Origin: Siphonodentalium dalli
Lineage: Eukaryota; Mollusca; Scaphopoda; Gadilida; Siphonodentaliidae
DNA length: 64,000 nucleotides
NCBI GenBank assembly: GCA_032622095.1
Contig: CP136061.1
Span: 122,274,754-122,338,753 of the forward strand
Direction: 5' to 3'
The notes under the pieces were generated by a model. That model saw nothing but the letters and a program-made list of their open reading frames with translations. It was not told the DNA's origin and did no database searches. The position numbers were made by a program, and so were the translations under genes. Positions 1 through 13,500 of this stretch are shown here, piece by piece; the stretch's first letter is position 1; each line of letters opens with the position of its first letter.

Positions 1-261
1 CTGATAAACAGTAACTATATTACTGTAGTGCAGGTTGCATTTGTGTACATGAATACTTATGGTTGGCAGCGGTGGACTTGACTCAAAATACTGGAGCACA
101 ATGCCACATTAGCTTACACTTTTATAACAGGCCTTTATGATTTGTCAAAACATAATTCTGAAAGATAAAATTTCAGTCCCCTAATGAACTGCTCCACTGC
201 CAAATTTCTGAATGAATAACCGTCATTCGCGCTATCAGTCTTAAACAATAAATAAAATCAT

Positions 262-373
262 TTCATTATCTGTTGTCTGCTTTTATCACCTTAACATCCC
301 TCCAAATGAATAATGGACTATTCCAATGTACACTTTATAACTGAATGGGAGAATCCATTCAGTACAGAAAGAG
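262..373. mobile_element. MITE family D, right part
   Basis: GAGAATCCATTCAGTACAG and TTAA 374-377; left end missing. Confidence 0.65.
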
Positions 374-383
374 TTAAAGTAAC

Positions 384-725
384 CAAGCCTGCAAATATTG
401 TGTCTGTCACTTGCAGAATGAGGTCTCCAGAAGGTGAATTTAGTGATGCTATCCCACACAGAGGGCAAGCATTACCAAATTCACCCTCTGGGGACCTCAT
501 TCTAATTTGGCCTCTTCTTTTTCCATTCTGTTCAGTTTCCACATCCCCTAATTTCCTGAAGATAAATTGCATACTGGTAAACAAGGTGACTAATGGGTGA
601 ACATCACCAACTTCAACTGGGGAAATTCAATCTGATCCTAGGTCTCCAATATGAGTTGAGGACTAAGCAGAAACAGGTTCCCAGAGGGGAAATTTGGTGA
701 TGCTAGCCCACTATTTGCAGACTGG
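384..725. mobile_element. Foldback family H, diverged copy
   Basis: Starts CAAGCCTGCAAATA, with GCAGAATGAGGTCTCCAG arms and the H centre (CATCACCAACTTCAACTGGG); the right end is eroded before the family B copy at 740. Confidence 0.75.
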
Positions 726-739
726 AAAGAAACCACATA

Positions 740-952
740 CAGTAATGCCCTAAGTAATCGACTCCTTAACCACAGCAGAATTATGGGTAACTTTCCAGGA
801 TTTAGTCGGAAATATGGCTTGTTGCCATTCATCGGAAAGCTCTCGGGGAGAGCTTTCCGATGAATGGCAACAAGCCATATTTCCGACTAAATCCTGAAAA
901 GTTACCCATAATTCTGCTGTGGTTAAGGAGTCGATTACTTAGGGCATTACTG
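740..952. mobile_element. MITE family B (TA-flanked palindrome), full copy
   Basis: Near-perfect ~213-base palindrome: CAGTAATGCCCTAAGTAATC at the left, the reverse complement at the right, flanked by TA on both sides. The target and CAGT ends suggest a Tc1/mariner-type non-autonomous element. Short open frames through it are artefacts. Confidence 0.9.
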
Positions 953-1441
953 TATCCTTGAACTTGCTGAAGGTTCACTTCATAAAAGCATTCCATTATG
1001 ACGCTATAAAAAAGGAAGCTAATTCACCTACTCAGAAAGGTGTGGATATGTCGGGATTGCGTTAAGAGGTCTGTACAATCTAATGAAGAACCAACAAGCC
1101 GAGTGTAGGGCTGAGAGCAGACCAAACAACAAACTTAATGGAGAGTTTACTTAGAATAGTTAGCTCGTCAAGCCCCTTTATTAAACACAGACTGATCATC
1201 GGCCAGTAATCTCTGGCTATTGTCCCAATAACCCGCCCCTAAAACCACCTCACTAAAATGAGAGCGACAGAAAAATGTAGGATATATGTGTCAAGTGCAA
1301 AATATGCACTCCTCCCAATGGTTTTATGTGTTTCATTGTCATTCTTAATTAAACTTCTTTTGTCCATGATTGATTTTGTGACGTGTGCATGTGATAAATT
1401 CCTGACAAGTTTTTTCTTACATAAATGGTAGTGCCAATATA

Positions 1442-1654
1442 CAGTAATGCCATAGATAATCGACTCTTTATCCACAGCAGAATTATGGGTAACTTTTCAG
1501 TATTTAGTCAGAAATATGGCTTGTTGCCATTCATCGGAAAGCTCTCAATGAGAGCATTCCGATGAATGGCAACAAGCCATATTTCAGACTAAATCCTGAA
1601 AAGTTACCCATAATTCTTCTGTGGTTAAGGAGTCAATTATTTAGGGCATTACTG
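1442..1654. mobile_element. MITE family B, full copy
   Basis: Same palindrome as 740-952, TA on both sides. Confidence 0.88.
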
Positions 1655-1659
1655 TATAT

Positions 1660-3125
1660 TCATGGAGTGACAATTCATTGCATCATACATAATAGATTTC
1701 ATGTGAATTCTAAAAAATTCTGGTATATTTCATTTTTTTTTGTTACATTGAATTCTTTTCTTTTACCCATGATATTGTGTTGTTGCATGTATATGATAAA
1801 TTCCTGACAAATTTTTTTATATGAATAATAGTGCCAATAGATATTCATGAAGAGTCATAATTCATTCCTTGCTACATCAAGGAATTCAGATTAGTATATA
1901 TATATTTCGTTGAAAAACTCTTTCGAGATACATGTACATATATTATCTGTCAGTAGGCAGTTTAAAATTACAATTTAGTTTCTATATACCTATATTTATC
2001 ACATACACAGCTGGTTAGAGAAATAATAATTTGGGCATTTTTTGGTAATTTTTACTCAATATGCCATAATGGAGATAGATAGGTAATGGGTCAATATGAC
2101 CTTCAGATAAAATAATAGATTTTACTTTAGAAACTACTTTTTTTTTTAGAAAGTGATTATCGATATTAACAGACATGGCTCTTTTGAACTGTTGATGTAT
2201 CATCAAGACCTACCCATGAAAAATATTTCTGATCAAACTTGTAATAACAATGCTTTCTTTCTTTCATGCAATATCTGCATGAAAAAACAGGACTGTTTCT
2301 GAAGTGTTAATTTCTAAGATTTCAATATGTCTTTCCGAGGCATATGCCCGTCTAAAAAAAATTACGTATTTATGGACAATGCTATGACAACTATGTTAAA
2401 AATTCAGAGTTAAAATTTAGAAATGTGAGATGATTGATCACAGTGCAACACAGTGACACAGGGCAACAATGTAATCAATAATTGTCTTACCACTTCGAAA
2501 TCTTTGTCCACCAAATAGACATGACTGTCTATTGTATTACTCAATGCATCAATCAACGAAAAATAATCCATCAAAACTTGACAACTCCATAAGAAAAAAT
2601 CACCACAAAAAAGCACCCCTGATCACTCTTATCTTCTCCATCACTGTACGATATACATGTAGGTCATGTGTTTTGGATGACAGACGATTAGGGTTTGATT
2701 ATGGGTGGATAGTCTTTCAGCCTCCATCCATCATACACGACCAGCATTATGTAAATTGATGTAAAATTCTTAAGACCTTACATTTTCAATGGTAGTTCAA
2801 TGACATTAAACTTTGATATATTTTAATATTAACACCAAAACAACATAGTTGACACTCATGGTAATAATAGCCTATTGAATTCCTGATAATGAATGTATAT
2901 AATGTGAGTAGGCTTTTGTAAGGGACTTGATAATTTTATAAGTGAAACCATTCTACATCCTTGTATACACTTTAATTATATGATGTAGTCTTCTCTGGCG
3001 TATAAATGGTACTTCACAATCAATTATACTCATCATTGAATAATTCTCTTGTGAAAATGACACTCAAATTATGATACAGTCTGTTTATTTGATTGAGTGA
3101 GTTGTAGGAGAGTACAATTGGACTA
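1660..3125. other. Unassigned sequence
   Basis: No gene recognised. A minus-strand frame (2480-2610) with a good donor-like GTG/gtaaga at about 2489 gives no family match and is probably chance. Confidence 0.5.
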
Positions 3126-3129
3126 TCTA

Positions 3130-3350
3130 CAGTAATGCTCTATTATATAAAGTAATCGACTTCTTAACCACAGCAGAATTATGTGTAACTTTTCAGGATT
3201 TAGTCGGAAATATAGCTTGTTGCCATTCATCGGAAAGCTCTCCCCGAGAGCTTTCCGATGAATGGCAAAAAGCCATATTTCCGATTATATCCTGAAAAGT
3301 TACCCATAATTCTGCTGTGGTTAAGAAGTCGATTACTTAGAGCATTACTG
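3130..3350. mobile_element. MITE family B, full copy
   Basis: Same palindrome, with a short internal insertion near the left end (TATTATATA). TA-flanked. Confidence 0.88.
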
Positions 3351-3827
3351 TACACTTGGTTGTTATCAGAGACGTGGCTAGAGGGTCTTCGTTTGTCCAC
3401 CTTGAAATGTCCAACTGCTCCCCACAACCTCCCTGAACGAGATCTAAACCAATTTAGAATTATGTAATTTATTTAGTAAATTTAGTAAATTATGCAATAT
3501 TGTTTAATTCGCAGATGTAGCTTCTCACTGATATTAAATGCTGAAGAAGGCCAAAGAGGCCGAAAGCTTCTAAATTAAACTCTCTGCTGATTATATATTC
3601 ATTCCCACGATATAAATGGGTTGGATATTAAAGCCGATTATTCTGAATCCAAGGTTAGCAAAAATCCATTTGCACCCCTCCCCCAAATGGGTTGGATTTC
3701 TCCAACTGTTTGAAATTTTCAACAGAACACTCCCCCCTATTAAAGGTTGGAAAATTTCCAACTCATAGCAATTTCAGACCACAGCTTAGACTAAATATAG
3801 ACAAATACGCTTCTGCAGCAGGATAGC

Positions 3828-3924
3828 GAACTTGCTGCAGCAATATAGTAACTTGCTGCAGCAGGATAGCTAACTTGCTGCAGCAAGATAGCTAACCTGC
3901 TGCAGCAAGATACCAATATAATTC
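3828..3924. repeat. Minisatellite, 21-23 base unit with CTGCAG
   Basis: About five units of the type AACTTGCTGCAGCAAGATAGCT; each is partly palindromic (TTGCTGCAGCAA). Confidence 0.9.
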
Positions 3925-3956
3925 ATCTGGCGCCTCTACGCTTCCGTAGTTCTCAA

Positions 3957-4152
3957 CAAGCCTTGAAATAGTGTGTTTGACATTTGCAGAATGAGGTCCC
4001 CAGAGGGTGAATTTAGTGACTATATCCGGCGCAGTGGGCTAGCATCACCAAATTTACCTTCTCTGGGAATCTTATTCTGCATAGGGCTCAACTGCTATTA
4101 GAGACCTAATTGAAGATTGAAGCTTGCTCGGTGAAGTTGGTGATGTCATTAC
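3957..4152. mobile_element. Foldback family H, left part
   Basis: CAAGCCTTGAAATAGTGTG end and first hairpin, then part of the centre. Confidence 0.75.
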
Positions 4153-4363
4153 CTGTATCTCAATCTCATTATTTTCATGGAGACATATATCATCATTGAT
4201 CAATAACAATATATCAATAAGACAGATACTACGTGCACAAACTGTTATTTCCCATTTGCAAGACCCATGATTACCCATCACAGACAAGTCGCCCACTAAT
4301 ACCCATAAATAAGATACAAAATGGCCATTAATGATCAAAGATTTCATGACAAAACAAAATTAA

Positions 4364-4576
4364 CCCTTTCTATACTAAATACTCATTGGTGAGTAGTTCG
4401 TTTGTTAAACTTATTATCTGAACATTTCCCTATAAAATTAAAATAGGGCTCCTTCTGCAGCTTTTATTACCGGTTGTCTGCTTATATTACCTGTACATCC
4501 CTCCAAATAAATAATAGACCATTCCGATGCACACTTATTTCAACTTGGTGAAAGAATTCATTTGGTAAAGAAATGG
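4364..4576. mobile_element. MITE family D
   Basis: TTAA 4360-4363 and 4577-4580; ends CCCTTTCTATACTAAATAC and TTTGGTAAAGAAATGG, diverged. Confidence 0.75.
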
Positions 4577-4635
4577 TTAATTCACCTGATGAACAACAGC
4601 CAGGCCAGGTCAATATGTCAGAAATAGTGTACATA

Positions 4636-4848
4636 TAGTAATGCCCTAAGTAATCGACTCCTTAAACAAAGCAGAATAATGGGTAACTTTTCAGGATTTA
4701 GTTGGAAATATGGCTTGTTGCCATTCATCGGAAAGCTCTTGGCGAGAGCTTTCCGATGAATGGCAACAAGCCATATTTCCGACTAAATCCTGAAAAGTTA
4801 CCCATAATTCTGCTTTGTTTAAGGAGTCGATTACTTAGGGCATTACTG
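4636..4848. mobile_element. MITE family B, full copy
   Basis: Same palindrome; left end reads TAGTAATG rather than CAGTAATG. Confidence 0.87.
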
Positions 4849-5009
4849 TAGGATGTAACAGTGAAGGCTTACTGCTGAACCAAGTTCCAAGGCTTATAGT
4901 GGTAGATGGGATGACTCTCACCAAAAAGCAAGAAGCTGCACCTCGGGTGCTGTCATACCCCAGGGTGCCAAATTGAAACATTGGGTAGGAACGAAACCCA
5001 AATTTAAAA

Positions 5010-5320
5010 TAAACAAAGAAGGATAACTCTAGAACAAAAAATGCAAGCAACATCACTCTTTTGAAAGCGGTCATGATGGCAAACCTTCAAATCAAATTTT
5101 ATACAGATCCGATAACTCCTGGCTGTGATATCTGCACGGTGAATAAAAAAAATAGATTTCCAGATAACCAAAAAGGATATCTCTAGAATGGAAAACGATA
5201 AGGTCATTTGCCCCTCTTATGAAAGCAGTCAAGTTGACGAACATCCATTCTATATTTTATTCAGATCCGATAAACCATGGCTGAGATATATCCCTGGACA
5301 TAGAGTAGGAAGGACAGAAA
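5010..5320. repeat. Two diverged ~160-base tandem units
   Basis: GGATAACTCTAGAA...CAGATCCGATAACTCCTGGCTG is followed by GGATATCTCTAGAA...CAGATCCGATAAACCATGGCTG. Confidence 0.65.
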
Positions 5321-6265
5321 GATCCAGTATAATATTTTTCTTTGAAAAGTGGAAAACAAAAAGGGAATAGGAAAAAAAGCTTTCCAAATGTGGTGAAGCA
5401 TACACAGGATTGTATTTCATGCTCAAATTGACTTCTGCTCTGAGAAAGTTTGGGTGTCAGTTTGGACTATAATGGATGGAGTATGTACCAGCAGCCAGAC
5501 ATATACCAATATTGAGGTTAGCACCACAAAATGATTGTAAACCATCTATATACATTCAAATGCGGGAATTTAGTTGTAAATAGATAGTACTTCACTTTGT
5601 TCCGCTGGGTCATTTTGAAACCGCAAATGGTACAGCCATGCATAGTCATCACAGAGCATGCAGTAGCCTATGTGAACAAAGTATGCTGTCTTTTTAACAT
5701 GTCAATTGCATTTAAACTCTAAAAATATCAATTAATTTTTTATTTTACGAACGTAGTTTGTGGCGGACACCATTTCCCAATCCAACTTTTTTACATTTTG
5801 GAGTTGCAGATATAGTTTGTGAACAATAACGCGTGCTTGCATACTATCAAAAATAGAGCTTAATTCTGAATGTGCATTGAAAGTAGTTATTTTGATGTTC
5901 TTACTTACGGCAAAGATTTTCATAAAAACTAGTACTATCCATACTCATTTAAAAAGGATCAATATGTGTCAAAAGTGTGTTTGCAAATAACACTTGATGC
6001 ATTGTTGACGATCTACAGGCTGCCCATGTGCTCTTTTTACAACCAAGTTGCTATGCACTAAATAACACCAGTTACATCTGGTTTTAATATTGTCTTTTTC
6101 CAGGATTGAGTTTCATCACCTCCTGTATGTGTGCATTGGCATGAGTAAGCAATTATATACTCACCGGACAGCACAAATTGTGAGATTTACGTCCACGATT
6201 GTGAGGGCGGAAAATGGGGCATGAAATAGTGAGTTTCATGCCAAAATCATGAGAGTCAAGATGTC
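5320..6265. other. Unassigned sequence
   Basis: No gene or clear repeat seen. Confidence 0.5.
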
Positions 6266-6269
6266 TGTT

Positions 6270-6440
6270 AGTCACGCAGAGTAAAATCAAAGATGGCTGC
6301 TGGTGACCATGTTTTTCAACAGAAATCTTTAAAATTCAATAACTCCCATCTAGGGGTGATCCCAAACATGCCTGTATATTTTCAACACAATTATTGATAA
6401 AATCAGTATTTATCAAGAGGCAAAAGCTAGCAAAGTTTGG
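6270..6440 (+). repeat. Single Z-type unit of the pearl-like family
   Basis: AAAGATGGCTGCTGGTGACC and CCCATCTAGGGGTGATCC, no head or tail. Confidence 0.7.
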
Positions 6441-6444
6441 AGGA

Positions 6445-7508
6445 GGGTTAACAAATTTCTGAGAAAGTGAGGGGTTACCGACTTGTTATTGTAGTAGTCA
6501 TCAGGGATTGGAGGAACATATATAGGGTGAGTGAGGTAATATAGAAGTACCAAAATATCCCGAACCCTGGCAGACTGTGAAGCAAAGCACCAGTGCTTTG
6601 AATATCTTGCAGTTTACTATTAAGTGCATGGTAATGGTAAATCATAGTATATATATGACTGAGGGGCAATGCAATATTAAATTCCTACCCATGTTACATC
6701 CAAAAATGTTAGGGATGAACATGCCCTATGAGCCTCCTGGCTGTTGAGAGTGGTATTTTATTATAAGTCACAATCTTGGTTGAGCATATGTCAATCGCAA
6801 TAGACGATGCTTAGCTAAGCGTTCCTTCTAATTGCTTTCCATTTCTGAAGTACCATGTTCCACATAGAAGAACCTTATATTAACCACCGGTCTAAAAAGC
6901 AACTTTTAGAGTGATTTCAGCATGTTGTCATGCGCATGCACAAATGTTCGCCTGAATATTCTGATACATGACACACCTTGCTTACACATTTTACAATATG
7001 AAGATCATAACAGAGTTCAGTGTAGAAATTGATCATCATAGTTGCTTCCTCTTTGGTAGTCAGGATTTCCTAGCCTTTTCACAGATTGCAGTGTATACAT
7101 ATCTTAGGTTCTTCATGCTGCTGTGGACCATGTTGCACTTGGAAACATCACATCTCAAGAATCACTTGTTGAATCAGAGTTTAGTGCAACAACTTATTTT
7201 GGTTATTCTGTAGAAAAAGTTTCTTTAGAACATCTCAAATACAACTGTTTGGTTTTTGTACGATTGGGAAGACCACACTATGGCTGTCGATAGTCCCCGA
7301 TGTCATTGATGAAGTGACACTGGAATAACACTGGTTCTAAGACAGATCCGTGACTACAGCCAGTTGTCTTGTCGGATGTGTGGATATGCCTTCATTACTT
7401 CTGCCTTCCAGCAACTTTCTATCCATTTGTGACATTCCCTATTATTTAATATGAATGTACTTTTTCATAAGACAAGGAAAGAGAGAAAATATAATATAAC
7501 AGACTTAC
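6445..7508. other. Unassigned, presumably Shank intron
   Basis: Lies past the exon 11 donor; no SH3-coding exon found here or further left. Confidence 0.5.
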
Positions 7509-7587
7509 TTTTTTGATCGAACTAGTGTAGCCAATGTATTTCTGTTCATTCCACGATCTTCGGCAGTTATATCTCCCATAGAGCCAG
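7509..7587 (-). CDS. Shank: Shank exon 11: linker, last exon visible
   Basis: 79 bases, phase 1 in, phase 2 out; acceptor ctgattgtag, donor AA/gtaagt (strong). The split codon gives Ala478, then GSMGDITAEDRGMNRNTL and ATLVRSKK. I have no family alignment for this linker; support comes from exact phase match, strong splice sites and open frame. The basic end (RSKK) fits the position just before the KLYxxVPGR start of Shank SH3 domains. Moderately sure. Confidence 0.75.
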
Positions 7588-10500
7588 CTACAATCAGAAT
7601 TAAACAGATATTAAAGTTTAAAGGTACTCAATCCAATCAGGCAGTCCCCATATCAAGATACAACATTTCTTCAAAATACGCTTCAGTTATCAGAATCGAT
7701 TAATTGCAACAAAATAATGCTAACCACTGTCAACTATGGTATCAAATTTCCCAAAATGTTTTATTTATCAACATTTTGTTCAACGAAATATCACTGTATT
7801 ATCACTTCAGTATCACAAAATTTGGCCATATTACCACTTGATTTTAGAGTGATATATTTTCATCCGAAATTTTGTCCGAGACCGTCCATTTGACATTTTT
7901 TCTGGGCCACATATAATTGCACATCTCGAGAAATAACAAACTTCAAAAATCGATATCTGATCACTCTGAGCTTTGATGGGTGGGTTCCTCGACTCAAATC
8001 AAATATTTTTTACCCCAGAAAGAAATAGTAATAGTAATAGTAATTTTGGAGAGTTAATTCGAATAATGCATCTTTAATAGTTCTCATAAACTGGGATATC
8101 TCTGTGAGTTTAACCCTTTACCCAACAGAAGGGCCCTGTGCCAATGCATTCTCTTATATATGCGAGTCGACCATAGGTCGCCTCGCATATATATATAAGA
8201 GAATGCATTGGCTTAACACATTAAAAATTGTAAAATTGTTAAAGAATGTAAGAAAAAATGGTAAAAAGTGTTTTTTAGGCCAATGCATTCTCTTATATAT
8301 GCGAGGCGACCTATGGTCGACTCGCATATATAAGAGAATGCATTGGCACAGGGCATAACTGTAACTATCACAATGTGGTCAAGGAGCCTGTTCCAATGAT
8401 ATCCATATTTGTATAGTTCTATTGAGACAGACCGAAGATATTTTAGGCTGTTGAAGCTTTATTTGGCCGGTTTTGGCCGGTTTGTTGGGTAAAGGGTTAA
8501 AGTTAGTTTAGTTTGTAAATCAGGGTTCAATGTCACGTTCCAACTGCAATGGGCATATCGTGACATAATTTAGAGGCGATCTAAATTCAGGCTACGGTGT
8601 TCATTTATTACTATTCCCACTTTTAGAAGACTTCAACTGCAGGCAGTGACTACCATATGTGGTCCTATTGTTTTCTCCTTACTGAAACATGTCCCAAGTC
8701 TTAAACTATAAACTTGTGCCATCACCCAGTACCACACCAGTGCTTATAGATGTGGTAACTCTTCCCTATTGTTTTATATATATATTCAGGGACCACCAAA
8801 AACATTTCTCTTTCAATTTGATCAACACACTAATTAAACTGTGGAACAAAAAGTCTTGCTATTTTCACAACATTTCACTGTTCGGTTGTGAGGATAGATG
8901 TTTTCCATTGAAAATATTTTTTGTAATCACTTTCATGTCAAAAATGTGCGACAACATATGTTTTCATCTGTTTTTCAAGGATAGCAGTAAAATCTGTCTT
9001 TAATCCTTTCTATACTGAATGGTTTCTCCCATTCAGTTATACAGGTACATATACATTGGAATGGTCTATTATTCATTCGGAGTGGTGTTCATGATAAATT
9101 AGCAGATGACAGTCAGACAAAAATATAATACAAGCGATGATGGATTCATATTCATTGGTGGGAAATGTTCAGAAAATAAGTTCATGGTCATTTGTTGAAC
9201 TTAATGTCTGAACATTTCCTAAGGGAACTAACTATCAATGAGTATTTAGTATAGAAAGGGCAATCACTATCAGAGCGCACCAGTCATACTTCCTTTCTTA
9301 ATCTGCCAACAGCTGGGTACTAGTCTGCCGTTTCTATATTTAGCGCGGGGTTTTCCAACCAAAATGGCGAAAACGGATTGCCCCAAAGTCAAATTTCCTA
9401 TGTGCTTTGTGAACAATTCCTGCACTAAAAGCTTAATGAGAGAATGGAGGATCAGAGGAGTAGTTTTGTTGATGATTTTCGCAAGCAACTCGTCAAAATT
9501 GCAGCAAATTGGAACTCTTGTGTTTGACTTGCCATGCGTGTTGTCGGGACATTGTCGTCCATGTGCGTTTAGACTTTTGTGTTGATAAAATAATCAGAGA
9601 ACAAAATCTCACAGTTTCGCAATATAGTTCTTTGGTTCTAGTGGGACTTTCCAAACTTAAGGTACAAAATCACACAATTTTTTTCTCCATATTTTGTGTG
9701 CTTAACAAGGGCAGCATTTTGCTCTGCTCGCTTAGTATATATCTTAATATCGCGGAAGTTCACCAAATGCGGGTAAAATGTTACCAGTAGCAGCGGTCTT
9801 TATCATCAAGGGAGGTAAACCCTGCATGGGGTTTGTAGAAAGGGTTAAACAGAGCTTTATAAAAAGAAATCTGTTGTTTTAAATCACATCCAAGGGAAGA
9901 TACCTCATCTTTAGCTGGAACATGTCACATAAAATCATTCGGTGTATTAATTTTTGCACAATGATGAATCTGACATCCAAAATAAACAATTTGGTAGTGA
10001 CAGCTACTTCTCTGCAGATATTATAACTTGGAAATCACAATTTATCAAAAATATCATATATCACTATACAATAATTTACCTCTTCTCAATTTGGGCATGT
10101 CATGTGTCATTTGATCCCTCCAGCTGTCACCATAGATACCACCATTCCATACACCATTCTCCCTACCGTTCATACCTGAAAAAAAAAACACCTCTCCACA
10201 CTAAAACATTTTTTTTTTTTTTTTTTTATCACTGCCCGACCTCCAATTTTTAACCCCCATCTTAATGAAAGTGTCAATGACACTGTAGCTCAACTTGGAA
10301 AGGGAATAATTTAATGTATTACAGTCAATGAAGCGATTAGGAATGTGGAAAGTTGAATGTCTAATACTAGTTTATAGACATGAAGAGAAAAGTAAAATCC
10401 AAGATGGCTGCTGGTGGCCATGTTTTCGGCCGAATGACCCCAAAATGAGTCGTTCCCATCTACATGTCATAGTTAACATCCATGACAAATTTTATGACGA

Positions 10501-13500
10501 TCAGACTAAAGGTATTACCTGTAGCCCATGCTAAAGAATTTAGTCATACAAAGAGTAAAATCCAAGATGGCTGCTGGTGGCCATGTTTTTTGGCCAAATG
10601 ACCCCAAAATTACTCGTTCCCATCTACATGTCAATATTAACATCCATGATAAATTTCATGATGATCAGACGAACAGTACAACCTGTGGCCCATGCTAATG
10701 GATTAAATTTTGAAATCCAAGATGGCCGCTGGCGGCCATGTTTTTTGTCCGAATGACCCCAAAATGACTCGTTCCCATTTACATACCAATTTCAACAGCC
10801 ATGACAAATTTTATGATGATCAGACTAAAGGTACGACCTGTAGCCCGTCCTAAAGGATTTAGTCATACAAAGAGTAAAATCCAAGATGGCTGCTGGCGGC
10901 CATGTTTTTTTGCCGAATGACCCCAAAATGATTCGTTCCCATCTACATGTCATTATTAACATTCATGACAAATTTTATTATGATCAGACTAAAAGTAGGA
11001 CCTGTAGCCCGTGCTAAAGGATTTAGTCATACAAAGAGTAAAATCCAAGATAGCTGCTGGCGACCATGTTTTTTGGCCGAATGACCCCAAAATTACTCGT
11101 TCCCATCTACATGTCATTGTTAATATCCATGACAAATTTTATGATGATCAGATTAAAGGTACGATCTGCAGCCCGTGCTAAAGAATTTAGTCATACAAAG
11201 AGTAAAATCCAAGATGGCTGCTGGCGGCCATGTTTTTTGGCCGAATGACCCCAAAATTACTCGTTCCCATCTACATGTCAATATTATCATCCATGACAAA
11301 TTTCATGATGATCAGACAAACAGTACGACCTGTGGCCCGTGCTAATGGATTAAATTTTGAAATCCAAGATGGCCACTGGCGACCATATTTTTTGGCCGAA
11401 TGACCCCAAAATTACTCGTTCCCATCTACATGTCATTGTTAATATCCATGACAAATTTTATGACGATCAGACTAAAGGTACGACCTGTAGCCCGTGCTAA
11501 AGGATTTAGTCATACAAAGAGTAAAATCCAAGATGGCTGCTGGCGGCCATGTTTTTTGGCCGAATGACCCCAAAATGACTCGTTCCCATCTACATGTCAT
11601 TATTAACATTCTTGACAAATTTTATGATGATCAGACTAAAAGTACGACCTGTAGCCCGTGCTAAAGAATTTAGTCATACAAAGAGTAAAATCTAAGATGG
11701 CTGCCGGTGGCCATGTTTTTTGGCCGAATTACCGCAAAATTACTCGTTCCCATCTACATGTCAATATTAACATCCATGACAAATTTCATGACAATAAGAC
11801 AAACAGTACGGCCTGTAGCCCGTGCTAATGGATTGAATTTTGAAATCCAAAATGGCTGCTGGCGGCCATGTTTTTCGGCCGAATGACCCCAAAATGACTC
11901 GTTCCCATCTACATGTCAATGTCAACATCCATGACAAATTTCATAATAATCGGACCAAAGGTACGAACTGTAGCCCGTGCTAAAGGAAATTGTTGACGAA
12001 TCACGCACACACACACACATGCACGACGGATACCAAGCCATGGCAATAGCATAAACTTTACAAAGTAAAGTTGAGCTAAAAAGTAATATACCCTAAATAT
12101 AGCAGCAGATTATTGGATATACATGTACCATCAATTGTCAAGAGGAGACTCCTAAAACAGTCCTCATATCATCAAATAATCAGTTCAATGTTCATATTGA
12201 AATAAAAAATATCCTCCCACCCATCCAACTTTCTACAAAATCTTGAATTAAAATCCAGCAATTTCTTATTAGTACTTGATAGCTCTCGTCAGTGGTGTAT
12301 TTTGTATGGGTTCCAGATGTTTGCCCTCTCAGATGTTGCATGCTGTCCCAACCTCCAGACAGGTGCCCCCAATTATTAAATTAATGAAAAGTTGATCCTT
12401 GCCTTCTGGTCACCAAAGTCATGTTTTGGTTTCATCAAATTGATATAAATTCATTTTAATGATGTGATATACACAATTAGACGTGGGACCTTCCCCAATG
12501 GGATTAGGGATACTCCGGCCCTCACTGCAATTGGGCTACAATGAGTGTAGCCATATTAACATATCTATTTTTCAAAATAAAACAAAAGCCACAAGGAATT
12601 CAAGCTTGGACAAATTATGCATGTTGGGAACAAATTGTAAGTTAAAAAGGAAGACAACTCCAGTTAAAAAAAGTTGGACAGACCTCATAATCGCAGGTGC
12701 ACAAGTTCCCATGGTACTACATATAAGTGACAAGACTATAAAAGATTGACAGAAAAATGTAGGAATTCAAACTCGAACACATTTTGATCACAGACAGACA
12801 TGAGGACAGATGGACAAGATGATTCCAATATACCCCAAAATTATAATCAGTGAGTACTGGTAGTTTAGGAAGAAGTTAGTGAAAGGTAGACTGCTCAAAA
12901 AAACATTGGCACTCAGTTATTTTAGAGTTATCTATCTTGTATATAACTTGTCAATTGATGCTGAGGTCCAGGGAGAGATTGACAATGGAGCTACGGATGA
13001 GTTTAACATGGCAGCATAAAATCATGAGTGATCTCAAATGATCTGGACTGATGTTTTGGAAATGTTCAAACTCTGAACTGACGATGACATTTTTTTGGAC
13101 TGCAACTGATTGCCAAAGAAACACCAATGTCTTATCTCTATGAAAATAAATCATAATTTGTCAAATAACTGTTTTTTATTTATAACAACAATCCATGTAT
13201 ATTATATTCAAAAAAAGTTCATGTGACCAATTTTAAATGGGGATATCCTGAGCAAAATTTAAATTAAACAGAAACCATGCAGCCAAAGTAAAGCAGGTAT
13301 ATCAATGAACAGTTATGACATTTAACTGATGATCTGTTCAGGTAAATTATTTACTCTTGCTATAATTTTTTTTTTTTGCAGAATTGTTTTTTTTTGGAGT
13401 TAAAAAATTTGTTAAACTACTTTTTTAAATCTCAACAAATACATGTAAATCTAAAAAAAAAAGTCAAACATACCAACAAAGCATCTACTCTGTACTAAAT

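Noticed and set aside
2410-2616. Minus frame with FSLIDALSNTIDSHVYLVDKDFEV and a donor-like site, as the Shank SH3 exon
   Set aside because: It does not resemble the Shank SH3 (no PGR, GFWEG or GWFP text) and phase cannot be confirmed.
3258-3467. Recurrent frames starting MNGKKPYFRLYPEKLPIILL
   Set aside because: Translation of the family B palindrome, seen at every copy; no conserved codon pattern.
4072-4347. 91-codon minus frame
   Set aside because: No domain recognised; part overlaps family H; codon pattern looks random.
8104-8358. Frames with CILLYMRGDLWSTRIYKRMHWH
   Set aside because: Translation of the family A hairpins on both strands; artefact of the palindrome.
10264-12079. Regular ~160-base repeats as a CRISPR-like array
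   Set aside because: Units are full-length repeats without unique spacers and the genome is an animal; pearl-like elements fit.
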